Source: a virus
Length of the DNA stretch: 33,550 nt
Direction: 5' to 3' (one strand)
Virus record (IMG/VR): IMGVR_UViG_3300035698_025900
Location: 1-33,550 of that record
Shown here: positions 7,524-15,800 of the stretch, in pieces
Numbering within the stretch: the stretch's first letter is position 1
Layout of the letters: every line of letters starts with the position of its first letter
The notes under the pieces: generated by a model
The model's input: the letters and a program-made list of their open reading frames with translations, nothing else
What the model was told of the DNA's origin: nothing
Database searches by the model: none
Translations under genes and position numbers: made by a program

Positions 7524-10500
7524 TTACTTAGTTTCTGTTGGATATTTCTTATTATATAGTAAATCAGCCTCGTCTTGAAGTTGTTTTGATTTATAACTAC
7601 TCTGGCTTAAAGCTGTATAATATGGTTTTTTATATAAACCTTCTCTACTAAAGCTTGAATTAGCATAGTAATTGAAAGAAACAGCATTTTGTAGAGCATC
7701 GATAGGTCCTTTTAATGATTGTCCACCAATTATTTTAGTATTTAATGTTACTTTAGCTAACATAGGTTGCATACCAAACCCTTCAGGATTCATATCCCAA
7801 GTAGTATCAACATAATCAATATTTAAACTTTCAATAATAAGTTTAGTATACATGAAATCACCAATTCTTAATATACATATTGGTTGTCTACCAAAAACTG
7901 AATTCCTACTTCTTACAATACCATTTTCATCTACTTTGTTATCATATCTTATTGCAGCACCTTGTCTTGTACACTGTTGTAAGAATGTTAATCTTTTATG
8001 GAAATCCTCTGGTGTTTGTGAATGAAATGCAGGATAAAGATGATTACCAGTTATTGATTCGAAACCATTAAGTATTGCAGTTTCAGGTTCTAATCTCTCA
8101 TTCATAACACCTTCATTTATTCTATTCCTAGCAGTATTAATTTTTTGTTGTAATGATTCTCTTTCTTCAAGTAGTTTTTTCTTATCGTTTTCTTGATCGC
8201 TAGTTAATATTTTTTCCTTCTTACCCTTACTTACATCATTTTTACTAAAATAAATCGTAGCATATCTATCTTGTTTTGCTGTAAGTGTTGCTATCGAGTC
8301 TAGAGTATCGGTACTTTCATCAGCACCATTACTACCAATACTTGAAATGTTGATATCTATTTTCATTTTTTCAGCAGTCTCACCATAAAATGTTTTTAAT
8401 TTCTGTTCGATAAATGCTCTTGCTGCTTCAGCTCTCCTCGTACCAATATCTTCATTATATGAATTACCCTTATCAATATCATTATCTTTAGATGGTGTAT
8501 ATAGTTTTGTTGCAGCACCTATTATGTCGATTTTATAATATTCTCTAGTATCTTTATTATCGAAATAATCTTTAATCATCTTATTAATTACAACAGTACC
8601 ATATGCATCCGTTGTTGCTGTTGTAGTATATTGTGAATATAAAGGTTCACCAGCATCGAATGTATAATAGTTCTTACCATCTATATTTACATCCACAGTA
8701 GTTAAACCACTAGCATAATATATTGATTGATTTAATCCATATGAACCATTATCACTCGATAATATATCTTTAGCTATTTCATATTTTAATTCAAACATAT
8801 CATCAATAGCAGAATTTATGTTAGTTTTTGGTTCGTCATTAGGAAAATAAATATTTATATTATTACTTGCTAATAATTCAGGTTCTGAATAATCCTCACC
8901 AACATAATCCTTTAATTGTTCATCAATTTCTTTAATTCTTAACTGACTATCTCTAATATCTTCAACACTATCACGTTTAGTAGTAGTTCCAAAAGCAAAG
9001 AATTCAGCAATTTCTTTATTTGTATTTAATTCACTTAATCTATCGGTGTAATCGATAAGCATAGTAAAGTTAATTGTTGCACTTCTTTCAGAATTTTGAT
9101 AATTATACATAGGTTCACCTCTACCAACCATTACGGTTGATTCATATTTAGCCGTAGAAGTTTCATTTATTTCGATAGCATATGGTGGAAACCACATTAT
9201 ACGTCCGTTGAAAGGACCGACCTCACAAACAGGTATTTCAGTACCCATTTCATCATCAATAATTCCAGCACCTTCTTTATTATCGATAACCCTAACAGCT
9301 AGATTTTCTAAACTAAACATCATATTGCTATTATCAACATCGCCATTTTTATTTAATGTTGGATGAAATTTAGGTATTACAGACTTATTAATGACGGAAT
9401 CATTACTTCCAGCACTTTTATAAATATTATTACCGTTGAATCTAATAGCTTTATTGAAATTATTATATGGGTCTATAATATTATGTTGTCTAATACCCTT
9501 TTCACCCGCAATTCCCTTAAATGCTGTTGAAGGTGCTACCCAAATAGCACTACCGTTAAAACTTACATTATTTTTATCGTTATTAAATACTTTTCTTGTT
9601 AAATCACCTACTCTACCTTCAGTTGCAGTAACTAAATTCCTTGTATATTCTAATAGACCTGTCTTAACATTAAAATCTTCACTAAGATTATCAGTGTCTC
9701 TACCCCAAACAATTTGATTTTCATTGCTTTCAGTTCCATCGTCTAACCATGAATTATTATCATAATTAATATCTTTTTTTGGTGTATTATATTTATATGT
9801 ACTACCCCAATTACTTTCAATAATATCAATACTAGGCGGTGCATATGAATAATTTGTATATTCATCTACCATAGATAAAGCCATTGATTTATTTGCTGTT
9901 CCAACACCATCTAGCGTTAACAATGAAGAATATTGTTCCTTATTATAAGTAAAAAATGTTTTATCTACTACTTTTAGGATTGTATTTTTATCTGTAATCG
10001 GAACATCACTATTTTTTGCAGCTTTATAATAAGCAATATTGGCTTGATCATTTTCTGGTTTATATATATTTCTATTAATTGAATTAAATAATGTACTTAA
10101 TTGACCTTTACCAGTATTTTCTAAATAATCAGAATTCTTACTAAATCTACCAAATTTATTTACAGGATAATAATTAAGTGTTTTTTCTATAAAATTTAAA
10201 AATGTAGTATCACCACTTTTAGTAGTGATTGAATAATCTATTTGTTTTGTAAAAAGATTTGGATTTGGATCATTATATGATGGACTTTTATTTATTATTG
10301 GAGCATTCTCTTGTAATATACTTGATGAAGCATTATACACTAATTGTTTTCCTAGCATAGTTAATCCAATTCTACTTAACATTGATTCATTCTCAATCAA
10401 TCTACCATAGACAGTATTCTTTAAATTGAATGATTTAAATGGTGTTACAGCATTAACTATACTAGATAATGAATTTATAACTCTTTCATTAATCTTACCA

Positions 10501-10613
10501 CTAGACTCAGAATATTCCGTATCGGGTGTATATAAATTACGAACAACTAAGTCTTCTCTTAAATTGGTAGACGTAGTTAACAATCTTGATGGTGTATATT
10601 TAGTATCAGCCAT
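7524..10613 (-). CDS. Large baseplate/tail structural protein with OmpA-like insert
   Basis: A 1029-residue protein. Most of it is Asn/Ser/Tyr-rich beta-type sequence as in virion proteins. Residues about 660-790 look like an OmpA C-terminal (peptidoglycan-binding) domain: IDIIGAATKLYTP, N-x(9)-RRAEAARAFIEQKLKTF and a final DRYATIYFSK strand. A Lys/Glu-rich helix (about 795-830) follows. The C-terminal 120 residues (GRQPICILRIGDFMYTKL, DTTWDMNPEGFGMQPMLAKV, IIGGQSLKGPIDAL) look like a conserved tail/baseplate module. A late-type motif stands 18 nt before the ATG, and the gp53/LysM-like gene follows within 2 nt. Exact baseplate role is unknown; an OmpA-like fold suggests contact with the cell wall during entry. 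Confidence 0.6.
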   Translation of the reverse strand: MADTKYTPSRLLTTSTNLREDLVVRNLYTPDTEYSESSGKINERVINSLSSIVNAVTPFKSFNLKNTVYGRLIENESMLSRIGLTMLGKQLVYNASSSILQENAPIINKSPSYNDPNPNLFTKQIDYSITTKSGDTTFLNFIEKTLNYYPVNKFGRFSKNSDYLENTGKGQLSTLFNSINRNIYKPENDQANIAYYKAAKNSDVPITDKNTILKVVDKTFFTYNKEQYSSLLTLDGVGTANKSMALSMVDEYTNYSYAPPSIDIIESNWGSTYKYNTPKKDINYDNNSWLDDGTESNENQIVWGRDTDNLSEDFNVKTGLLEYTRNLVTATEGRVGDLTRKVFNNDKNNVSFNGSAIWVAPSTAFKGIAGEKGIRQHNIIDPYNNFNKAIRFNGNNIYKSAGSNDSVINKSVIPKFHPTLNKNGDVDNSNMMFSLENLAVRVIDNKEGAGIIDDEMGTEIPVCEVGPFNGRIMWFPPYAIEINETSTAKYESTVMVGRGEPMYNYQNSERSATINFTMLIDYTDRLSELNTNKEIAEFFAFGTTTKRDSVEDIRDSQLRIKEIDEQLKDYVGEDYSEPELLASNNINIYFPNDEPKTNINSAIDDMFELKYEIAKDILSSDNGSYGLNQSIYYASGLTTVDVNIDGKNYYTFDAGEPLYSQYTTTATTDAYGTVVINKMIKDYFDNKDTREYYKIDIIGAATKLYTPSKDNDIDKGNSYNEDIGTRRAEAARAFIEQKLKTFYGETAEKMKIDINISSIGSNGADESTDTLDSIATLTAKQDRYATIYFSKNDVSKGKKEKILTSDQENDKKKLLEERESLQQKINTARNRINEGVMNERLEPETAILNGFESITGNHLYPAFHSQTPEDFHKRLTFLQQCTRQGAAIRYDNKVDENGIVRSRNSVFGRQPICILRIGDFMYTKLIIESLNIDYVDTTWDMNPEGFGMQPMLAKVTLNTKIIGGQSLKGPIDALQNAVSFNYYANSSFSREGLYKKPYYTALSQSSYKSKQLQDEADLLYNKKYPTETK

Positions 10614-11045
10614 TAATTATTATGCTTTTAGATAAATACTTTCAATTTTATTTATAATAATTTGGTTAGATCAATAAATTTAACTATTTTTACATTGCCT
10701 AACTATACCCCAACACATAATTGCTAATCTTATTATTTATCCTAAACTTAAACTTGGGATATCATTAAACTAAAAAATTTAAGATTGAACTTTAAAAAAA
10801 ATCAAAAAAATGAAAATTTTACCTATTAATATAACTATAACTCTAGATTGAATTTTTTTCTTTGAATAAAGAAAACATAGCTATCCTATAAATAAATTTT
10901 GTAATTTTGTTTTTCCATTTGTGAATGAAAGAAAGAAGTTGAAAGATTATTATCAAGTATTCGTAGAATGCTTTTAATTAGATTTCGTTGAACTTCGTCA
11001 AAGTTATAAAGAATTTTTGACACATACAAGCAAATTTAAGTTCAC
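10614..11045. other. 432-nt intergenic region: late motif and an interrupted short reading frame
   Basis: This AT-rich gap separates the large baseplate gene from the tape measure gene, both on the minus strand. It holds the late motif of the baseplate gene (10632-10641). On the plus strand TAATTTTG (10902-10909) matches a host -7 box but has no clear upstream partner. Just downstream of it is an interrupted frame from 10921 to 11052. No RNA gene or strong hairpin was recognised in the rest. Confidence 0.5.
10632..10641 (-). promoter_or_regulatory. Late promoter motif AAGTATTTAT
   Basis: AAGTATTTAT on the minus strand, 18 nt before the ATG of the 1029-residue baseplate gene. It is one of nine copies of [AT]A[GC]TATTTAT placed ahead of virion genes in this window. 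Confidence 0.6.
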
Positions 11046-11052
11046 TTATTTA
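10921..11052 (+). pseudogene. Possible remnant of a small gene, one in-frame stop
   Basis: From GTG at 10921 the plus strand reads VNERKKLKDYYQVFVECF, a stop (TAA 10975-10977), then LDFVELRQSYKEFLTHTSK and on into the tape measure gene's 3' end. The amino acid composition is protein-like on both sides of the single stop, and a host-like TAATTTTG box lies at 10902-10909. It opposes the converging tape measure gene. It could be a decayed small ORF or simply chance; no family is recognised. Confidence 0.2.
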
Positions 11053-13517
11053 GTTCTTCTTCCTTTTTGAACATCAACCGTCACATTAGCAGCAGTTTCT
11101 GGTCTGAAAACTTTTTTCATAAATTTATCACCATCAATATTTAATGTAATATCACTAACAATAGCTATTTTTTGGTCATCGAACTGAACTCTAAGTGGTT
11201 TTTTCAATAAATTAGCTAATTCTGAGATAATATTACTTTTACTCATATTAATATTGCTTATTGATGAAACCATTCCTTCAATAGCAGCAAAGTCTTCTCT
11301 ATTACCTGATAGAACTATACCAATTTGTTTAAATGCTTCACCAACTTTACCAACACCTTCAGCATGATCACCAATAATACCAAGTGTCTTATCTAAAGAT
11401 TTAAATCCTCCTAACATACCACCTAAAAATCCTAAAGTTCCTGTAGTTGCCATTGCAAGATTAATCGCTCCAATTCCCAATGCTACTTGTGTTAATTCCC
11501 AACCAGCACCTTTGCTTGATTGAACTAAACTAGAAAGACCTTCACTCATTTTACCAATACCTAATGCAGCTAACCTAATACCAGCACCAATTCCAACAGC
11601 TACAGCACCAATTGCTAGTAAACCACCTGTAGTTACAGTTGCTGTCGCACCTAATATAGCTAAAGGTATTGTTATAGCTGCAATAGCACCTGCCATTGCC
11701 CATAATGTATTAGGTAATTCAGCTATTTGAGTTTCATCTAACTTAGCCATACTATCAGCTAATTTAGATATACCAACAGCAGCTAAACCAATACCAGCAC
11801 CTACACCTAATGCGGCAACACCTACACCTGCACCGCCTTTAAATGAACCCTTACCAAATTTCCTTCTTTTTGTAACGGCATCTCCAATACCATTACCTCT
11901 ACTTCTTCCAATTCTCCCAGCAATACCGCTAACACTAGCGCCTACTAATCCCAAAACTCCTTTTAATGCCATAGCACCTGCAAGCATAAAACCGCCAGTT
12001 TTCCATAAATTACCGCTGACTTTTTCTAAACTAAAATTTTGAAGTTTCTCAGCCCAATCACTAATTACTGGTCTTAGAGTATCTAAGAAAGAATCAACAC
12101 CCTTTAATAATGGTAGTAGTACTGATTTAAATTCTAATATTGTATTTTTAAATGCTTCATCAAAACTTTGTGCTTCTTCAGCTCTTGCTTTTAATCTTAC
12201 TGATTCACTCTCTAATGTTTTACGTTGTGCTTCAGTTAAATCCCTAATATCAACAGTACTATCATTTACTGCAATTTGAAATCTACCAGTTTGTTTATTT
12301 AATTGAGCGGCATTTGCTATATATTCACTTAAATCTTCACTTAAATTTAATCCTCTTAATTGACTCCCGATTCTATCTAAAACGAATCTTCTATCAGAGA
12401 TTTGTTTCATTTCTTCATTTGTTCTACCTAATTGTTTTGCAACAAAACTCAATCTATCTCTATCTGGTGCACTAATAAATGTTTCGAAAGTACCGTCACT
12501 CATTGTTTTTAATTGAGTAATACCTCTGGTCATTTTAGATACTTTATCTATGATTTTATCAGGTTCGTTACGAACAGTATATAACCAATGGAAAGGATCG
12601 ATTTTTGCGAATTCACCACCCATTATCTGTAGATTAGCACCCAATTCAATAACATTTTCTAATTTTCTAGTAGAATCGGCAATATCCAATGCACTTTCCA
12701 TACTAACTCTGGTTTTTTCGGCATTGATTGCCATATCAGCAATCGATTTAGTGCCGTTTTGGAAAGTAAATGTATTTAATTTTCTAAAGTTATCATTAAC
12801 ATTTTTTAATACTTTAATTGTATTAATACCCATTCTTTCTGAAGTATCAACAATACCTTGAACATAATCCATAGTATTTTGAGCATTCAATCCCATATAT
12901 GAAAACTGACCTGCCATTTTAGCTGCTTGTTCAACACCTAAACCAGTACCCTTACCTATTCTTTCGATAGCTATAAGAGCTTCTGAACTCATAATAGCAA
13001 CTCTACCTGTTTCATCAGCAACACCCGTCATGATAGTCTTAACATCTTCAAGAGTACCGCCCATATGATATATCTGCTGTGCTGATCTTTCAAATGAGGT
13101 TCTCATCATCTCCGCATGAGAACCTGAAAGTCCTAATTGAAGATTAGTTTGACGTATAACCTTATCACTTTCATTAATATAATTAAAAACATTTTTAGTT
13201 AAATCCTTTATTACATTTAAAGTTCTTCTTTGTCTACTATATAAATTATTATGCTTTTCTAATTCAGTGGTTTTCTTCTTTAATTCTTCCCCAATTGCTT
13301 TTTCTGTAGTCTGTAAACCATCCAACTCATTTTGTTGGTCAGTAGTTATATTAGTTCCTAGAGCCAACAATGCATTAATAGCTTGTAGATTTGTAATCGC
13401 ATCTAACTGTAATTTATTATATTGTTGTTGATTAGAAGTAATACCCTGACTAGATTCATTAAATATCTTAGTTAGTCTAACAAGTTCTTCTAATTCTTTT
13501 TTATTAAGGTTTGCCAT
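11046..13517 (-). CDS. Tail tape measure protein
   Basis: An 823-residue protein with the usual tape measure make-up. Residues 1-110 are Gln/Asn/Leu-rich helix (KKELEELVRLTKIF, LDGLQTTEKAIGEELKKK), predicted coiled coil. Residues about 110-480 are helical. Three Gly/Ala-rich hydrophobic blocks follow at about 507-540, 560-585 and 606-658 (for example GVGVAALGVGAGIGLAAVG), typical of tape measure proteins that insert into the host membrane at injection. The C-terminus is basic (KGRRTK). Length sets tail length in this family. It lies just downstream of the gp26-like chaperone with its frameshift extension, the standard order in long-tailed phages, and has its own late motif 16 nt before the ATG after a terminator. 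Confidence 0.85.
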   Translation of the reverse strand: MANLNKKELEELVRLTKIFNESSQGITSNQQQYNKLQLDAITNLQAINALLALGTNITTDQQNELDGLQTTEKAIGEELKKKTTELEKHNNLYSRQRRTLNVIKDLTKNVFNYINESDKVIRQTNLQLGLSGSHAEMMRTSFERSAQQIYHMGGTLEDVKTIMTGVADETGRVAIMSSEALIAIERIGKGTGLGVEQAAKMAGQFSYMGLNAQNTMDYVQGIVDTSERMGINTIKVLKNVNDNFRKLNTFTFQNGTKSIADMAINAEKTRVSMESALDIADSTRKLENVIELGANLQIMGGEFAKIDPFHWLYTVRNEPDKIIDKVSKMTRGITQLKTMSDGTFETFISAPDRDRLSFVAKQLGRTNEEMKQISDRRFVLDRIGSQLRGLNLSEDLSEYIANAAQLNKQTGRFQIAVNDSTVDIRDLTEAQRKTLESESVRLKARAEEAQSFDEAFKNTILEFKSVLLPLLKGVDSFLDTLRPVISDWAEKLQNFSLEKVSGNLWKTGGFMLAGAMALKGVLGLVGASVSGIAGRIGRSRGNGIGDAVTKRRKFGKGSFKGGAGVGVAALGVGAGIGLAAVGISKLADSMAKLDETQIAELPNTLWAMAGAIAAITIPLAILGATATVTTGGLLAIGAVAVGIGAGIRLAALGIGKMSEGLSSLVQSSKGAGWELTQVALGIGAINLAMATTGTLGFLGGMLGGFKSLDKTLGIIGDHAEGVGKVGEAFKQIGIVLSGNREDFAAIEGMVSSISNINMSKSNIISELANLLKKPLRVQFDDQKIAIVSDITLNIDGDKFMKKVFRPETAANVTVDVQKGRRTK

Positions 13518-13533
13518 TTAGGATATATTTCAT

Positions 13534-13543
13534 ATAAATAGTA
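13534..13543 (-). promoter_or_regulatory. Late promoter motif TACTATTTAT
   Basis: TACTATTTAT on the minus strand (13543 down to 13534), 16 nt before the tape measure ATG and immediately after the terminator hairpin that closes the chaperone unit. It belongs to the nine-copy late motif set. Confidence 0.6.
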
Positions 13544-13546
13544 TAA

Positions 13547-13580
13547 TAAAAAAAACCAAGCCTTTAATGACTTGGTTTTT
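13547..13580 (-). terminator. Intrinsic terminator between chaperone and tape measure genes
   Basis: A 10-bp perfect stem (AAAAACCAAG at 13551-13560 with CTTGGTTTTT at 13571-13580) and a 10-nt loop. Read on the minus strand it is followed by an uninterrupted T-run, giving a standard Rho-independent terminator two bases after the stop of the frameshift extension at 13582. Confidence 0.85.
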
Positions 13581-13581
13581 C

Positions 13582-13779
13582 CTATCTATGCTTCCTTTCT
13601 TCATTTTCTTGAAGTTCTTGTATTTTTTCATTTTCTTTATTAAATAAATACAGGAAGTGTCTTCTTCTATAAATCGGTATATTCTCTATATAATTCGCAT
13701 CAAAATTTGCATGTTTAATTAAGATATAAATTTCTTCATCCAATATCTTTTTATATTCACCCGCTAGATGCTTGGGAAA
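13582..13779 (-). CDS. C-terminal extension of the gp26-like chaperone, reached by -1 frameshift
   Basis: The -1 frame relative to the gp26-like gene is open from the T-run to TAG at 13582 and gives 65 residues beginning FPKHLAGEYKKIL, then IYILIKHANFDANYIENIP and IYRRRHFLYLFNKENEKI with a charged helical tail. It contains no ATG, GTG or TTG start that would preserve this sequence, so expression would come from slippage in the T9 run. The pattern (helix, then M/IPxYxRRxFLxL-like helix) is like the small C-terminal domains appended to tail assembly chaperones. Terminator 13547-13580 follows directly, so the extension closes the transcription unit. Confidence 0.7.
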   Translation of the reverse strand, partial: FPKHLAGEYKKILDEEIYILIKHANFDANYIENIPIYRRRHFLYLFNKENEKIQELQENEERKHR

Positions 13780-14660
13780 AAAAAATCAAGACCGATTGTT
13801 AAGTTTGCTTTGAATTTATATCCATCAGCAGTTTCGAATTCATACCCCATATCAACATCAGGAGAAACATCTAAAATCTTTTTACGAATAGTTAGTGCAT
13901 CTAGTGCTGGCATAGCATCTATAAACCTATCAATATATGAACGATTAGTGTTACCATCAATAGAAACGACATGTGATTTTAATTTCATAGTATTATATTC
14001 ACTAAATTCTTGAGTATACGCCTCTTTTAATTGCTCAGACTTCTCAAATAATGCCTTTTCCTCACCACTAGTAAGTAATTTTAATTTAACCACTTTCTTT
14101 CTCATTGGAAGTTCTACACCATATTGACCTAATTCGTCAGGCATTTCTTCCATTTCTTTGTATTGTAATTTAGTTAAATCAATGTTAGTTTTAAACTCCT
14201 TACCTGTCCGAGGATCAGTCACTAACACACTATAATCTGAACCATAACTTGAAGTTCTTAAAAATAAAATAATAGCATTCCTATCACCAGTTAATAAATC
14301 ACCTACCTTAATACCACTACTCTTAATTTTTCTTTTAAGTAAAACATTAAGTACTTCACCATTTTCAATTAGTGAAGGTGTTGTTAATAAGTCTTCATCT
14401 TTAGATGTCATATATTCAACATTAACTTTATCAATCCCATGTTCATAGAATAGCCCCTTTGATGGCAAACCTATAACTTCGTATGATATCATTAAATCAG
14501 GATCGGTTTCTTTATTCAAAGTATCTTCATACTTCTGAAACGCATTTAAATTCTCATTCGAATTTGAACTGATTTGAGGTTTTTTAGTTTTATCTTGTAT
14601 TTTCTGAATAGCATCTAAAACATTTTCTTTTTGTGGTGCATTATTGTCTTCTTTTCCCAT
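13764..14660 (-). CDS. gp26-like tail assembly chaperone / baseplate hub assembly protein
   Basis: The zero-frame product is 298 residues. Residues about 60-210 match the T4 gp26 (T4_baseplate) family: EVIGLPSKGLFYEHGIDKV, VEYMTSKDEDLLTTPSLIENGEVLNVLLK, then GDRNAIILFLRTSSYG and a cluster of beta strands before a helical part with TSGEEKALFEK. The first 55 residues are Asn/Gln/Lys-rich and probably disordered. The gene ends LDFFFPSI where FFF is encoded by a T-run that also opens the -1 frame; a slipped product would have about 359 residues. Its position just before the tape measure gene fits a tape measure chaperone. A late motif lies 34 nt upstream of the ATG. Confidence 0.8.
   Translation of the reverse strand: MGKEDNNAPQKENVLDAIQKIQDKTKKPQISSNSNENLNAFQKYEDTLNKETDPDLMISYEVIGLPSKGLFYEHGIDKVNVEYMTSKDEDLLTTPSLIENGEVLNVLLKRKIKSSGIKVGDLLTGDRNAIILFLRTSSYGSDYSVLVTDPRTGKEFKTNIDLTKLQYKEMEEMPDELGQYGVELPMRKKVVKLKLLTSGEEKALFEKSEQLKEAYTQEFSEYNTMKLKSHVVSIDGNTNRSYIDRFIDAMPALDALTIRKKILDVSPDVDMGYEFETADGYKFKANLTIGLDFFFPSI
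13779..13785 (-). other. -1 ribosomal slippery heptamer T TTT TTT within a T9 run
   Basis: On the minus strand the zero-frame codons GAT TTT TTT TTC contain T_TTT_TTT, an ideal X_XXY_YYZ slippery heptamer in the correct phase, part of a T9 run (13785-13777). Slippage by -1 moves translation from a frame that ends five codons later (13764) to one open for 65 codons. Confidence 0.7.
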
Positions 14661-14769
14661 TTTATAATTTTTTATAAATTTTTAGTAATTTAAAATAAAT
14701 AGTTTTTATTTGAAAAAAATCAAGAAAATGTTAAAAAATACGTATTACCTAATATAATTTAATAATTAC
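14661..14769. other. Divergent intergenic region between tail and PhoH/sigma operons
   Basis: The region carries the late motif AACTATTTAT for the gp26-like gene (14695-14704, minus). For the plus-strand PhoH operon a TTTG occurs at 14709-14712, but no TAnnTTTG box follows at the proper distance and no late motif is seen, so the promoter that drives PhoH to sigma is not recognised. Confidence 0.4.
14695..14704 (-). promoter_or_regulatory. Late promoter motif AACTATTTAT
   Basis: AACTATTTAT on the minus strand, 34 nt before the ATG of the gp26-like chaperone gene; one of the nine late motif copies. Confidence 0.5.
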
Positions 14770-15531
14770 ATGGCAAAAATGAAAAACTGCGAAGAAAATT
14801 TGAACGAAGTATTAGATTCTAATATTGATGATATCGGTGAAATTAAGAAATCGATTCAAGGATTAGTTAGAAGTGATATAAAGTTGATTGGCAAGAATGA
14901 GAGTCAGAAGAGATTGATTAGATCAATAAAAAGTAATGAAATCACTATATGTGCTGGACGTCCGGGAACGGGCAAGACCTTTGTTTCATTAGCTTATGCT
15001 TTATCATTATTAAGAAAAAATACGAATAAGTATAAGACAATTTATCTCGTTAAATCAGTTACAACACTTAAAGGAGAGGAATTAGGTTTTTTAAAGGGAG
15101 ATATGAAGGATAAGATAGAACCATTTATGTGGAGTTTTTACATTAATATGGAAAAAATTATTAATACTACATCGGTTCAAGCATTGGTTAATGAAAATAT
15201 TGTTAAACCCTTTCCATTGGCATATATGAGAGACGCTAGTTTAGATAATTGTATTATAATAGCTGATGAAATGCAGAATGTTAGCATAGATAATGCTAAA
15301 ACACTATTAACTCGTATTGGAACTGATTCTAAATTAATTTTACTTGGTGATGTTAATCAGATTGATATGAGAAGGAAAGAAGATAGTTCATTATCTAAAT
15401 TAATTGATATGTTTATAGATGTTGAAAATATAGGTGCTGTTAAGATGGATGATAATGATATTAATGTTAGAAACCCTCTAATTTCAGTAATTGAGAATAA
15501 ATTTAACGAAACGTTTAACGATAAAGAATAA
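14770..15531 (+). CDS. phoH: PhoH-like P-loop ATPase
   Basis: A 253-residue PhoH-domain protein. ESQKRLIRSIKSNEITICAGRPGTGKT spans the N-terminal block, with Walker A GRPGTGKT at 63-70. The PhoH-specific LVKSVTTLKGEELGFLKGD (93-111), Walker B CIIIADEMQN (161-170) and LLGDVNQID (191-199) follow. PhoH proteins are common in T4-like phages and couple ATP hydrolysis to RNA or nucleic acid work; the precise role in phages is unsettled. It is first in a plus-strand operon ending in the late sigma factor and overlaps the next gene by TAATG. Confidence 0.92.
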   Translation: MAKMKNCEENLNEVLDSNIDDIGEIKKSIQGLVRSDIKLIGKNESQKRLIRSIKSNEITICAGRPGTGKTFVSLAYALSLLRKNTNKYKTIYLVKSVTTLKGEELGFLKGDMKDKIEPFMWSFYINMEKIINTTSVQALVNENIVKPFPLAYMRDASLDNCIIIADEMQNVSIDNAKTLLTRIGTDSKLILLGDVNQIDMRRKEDSSLSKLIDMFIDVENIGAVKMDDNDINVRNPLISVIENKFNETFNDKE

Positions 15532-15800
15532 TGGAAAAAGTTTTAGTAGCATATATTAGTGTTGTCGGGATTCGAAGTGAGGATTTTGAGAGTTACATGA
15601 GTGAAGTAGCTAAAAGAATAACCCCTGAAGATTTTAAAGGTACTATTATTTTCATACCTACAAACGAACAGAATAGTAGAATTGAATGTATCGATCCGAA
15701 ATATATAACAGAACAAAGCTTAATCCTACAAAACGAAGAGTTAATGAAGAGATTAAATTCAAATTTAGAAAATCAAATTAAAGAATATGAAAAAGATTAG
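15531..15800 (+). CDS. Small protein of unknown function
   Basis: An 89-residue protein, start ATG at 15531 within a TAATG overlap with phoH. The sequence has two beta-like segments (KVLVAYISVVGI, GTIIFIPTNE) and a charged C-terminal helix (ILQNEELMKRLNSNLENQI, likely coiled coil). A family is not recognised. It overlaps the next gene by 14 nt, and translational coupling with phoH and the HAD-like gene implies joint expression. Confidence 0.7.
   Translation: MEKVLVAYISVVGIRSEDFESYMSEVAKRITPEDFKGTIIFIPTNEQNSRIECIDPKYITEQSLILQNEELMKRLNSNLENQIKEYEKD

Noticed and set aside
9436-9717. Plus-strand frame of 93 aa inside the large baseplate gene
   Set aside because: It has Leu-rich shadow composition and lies within a convincing 1029-residue minus-strand gene.
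10902-10909. TAATTTTG as a firm host promoter
   Set aside because: No TTTG or TTG lies 19-22 nt upstream and no intact gene follows, so it is mentioned only within the intergenic entry.
13645-13660. A further late motif copy (TGTATTTAT, minus) inside the frameshift extension
   Set aside because: The base before GTATTTAT is T rather than A and no gene starts nearby except through the terminator; treated as chance coding sequence.
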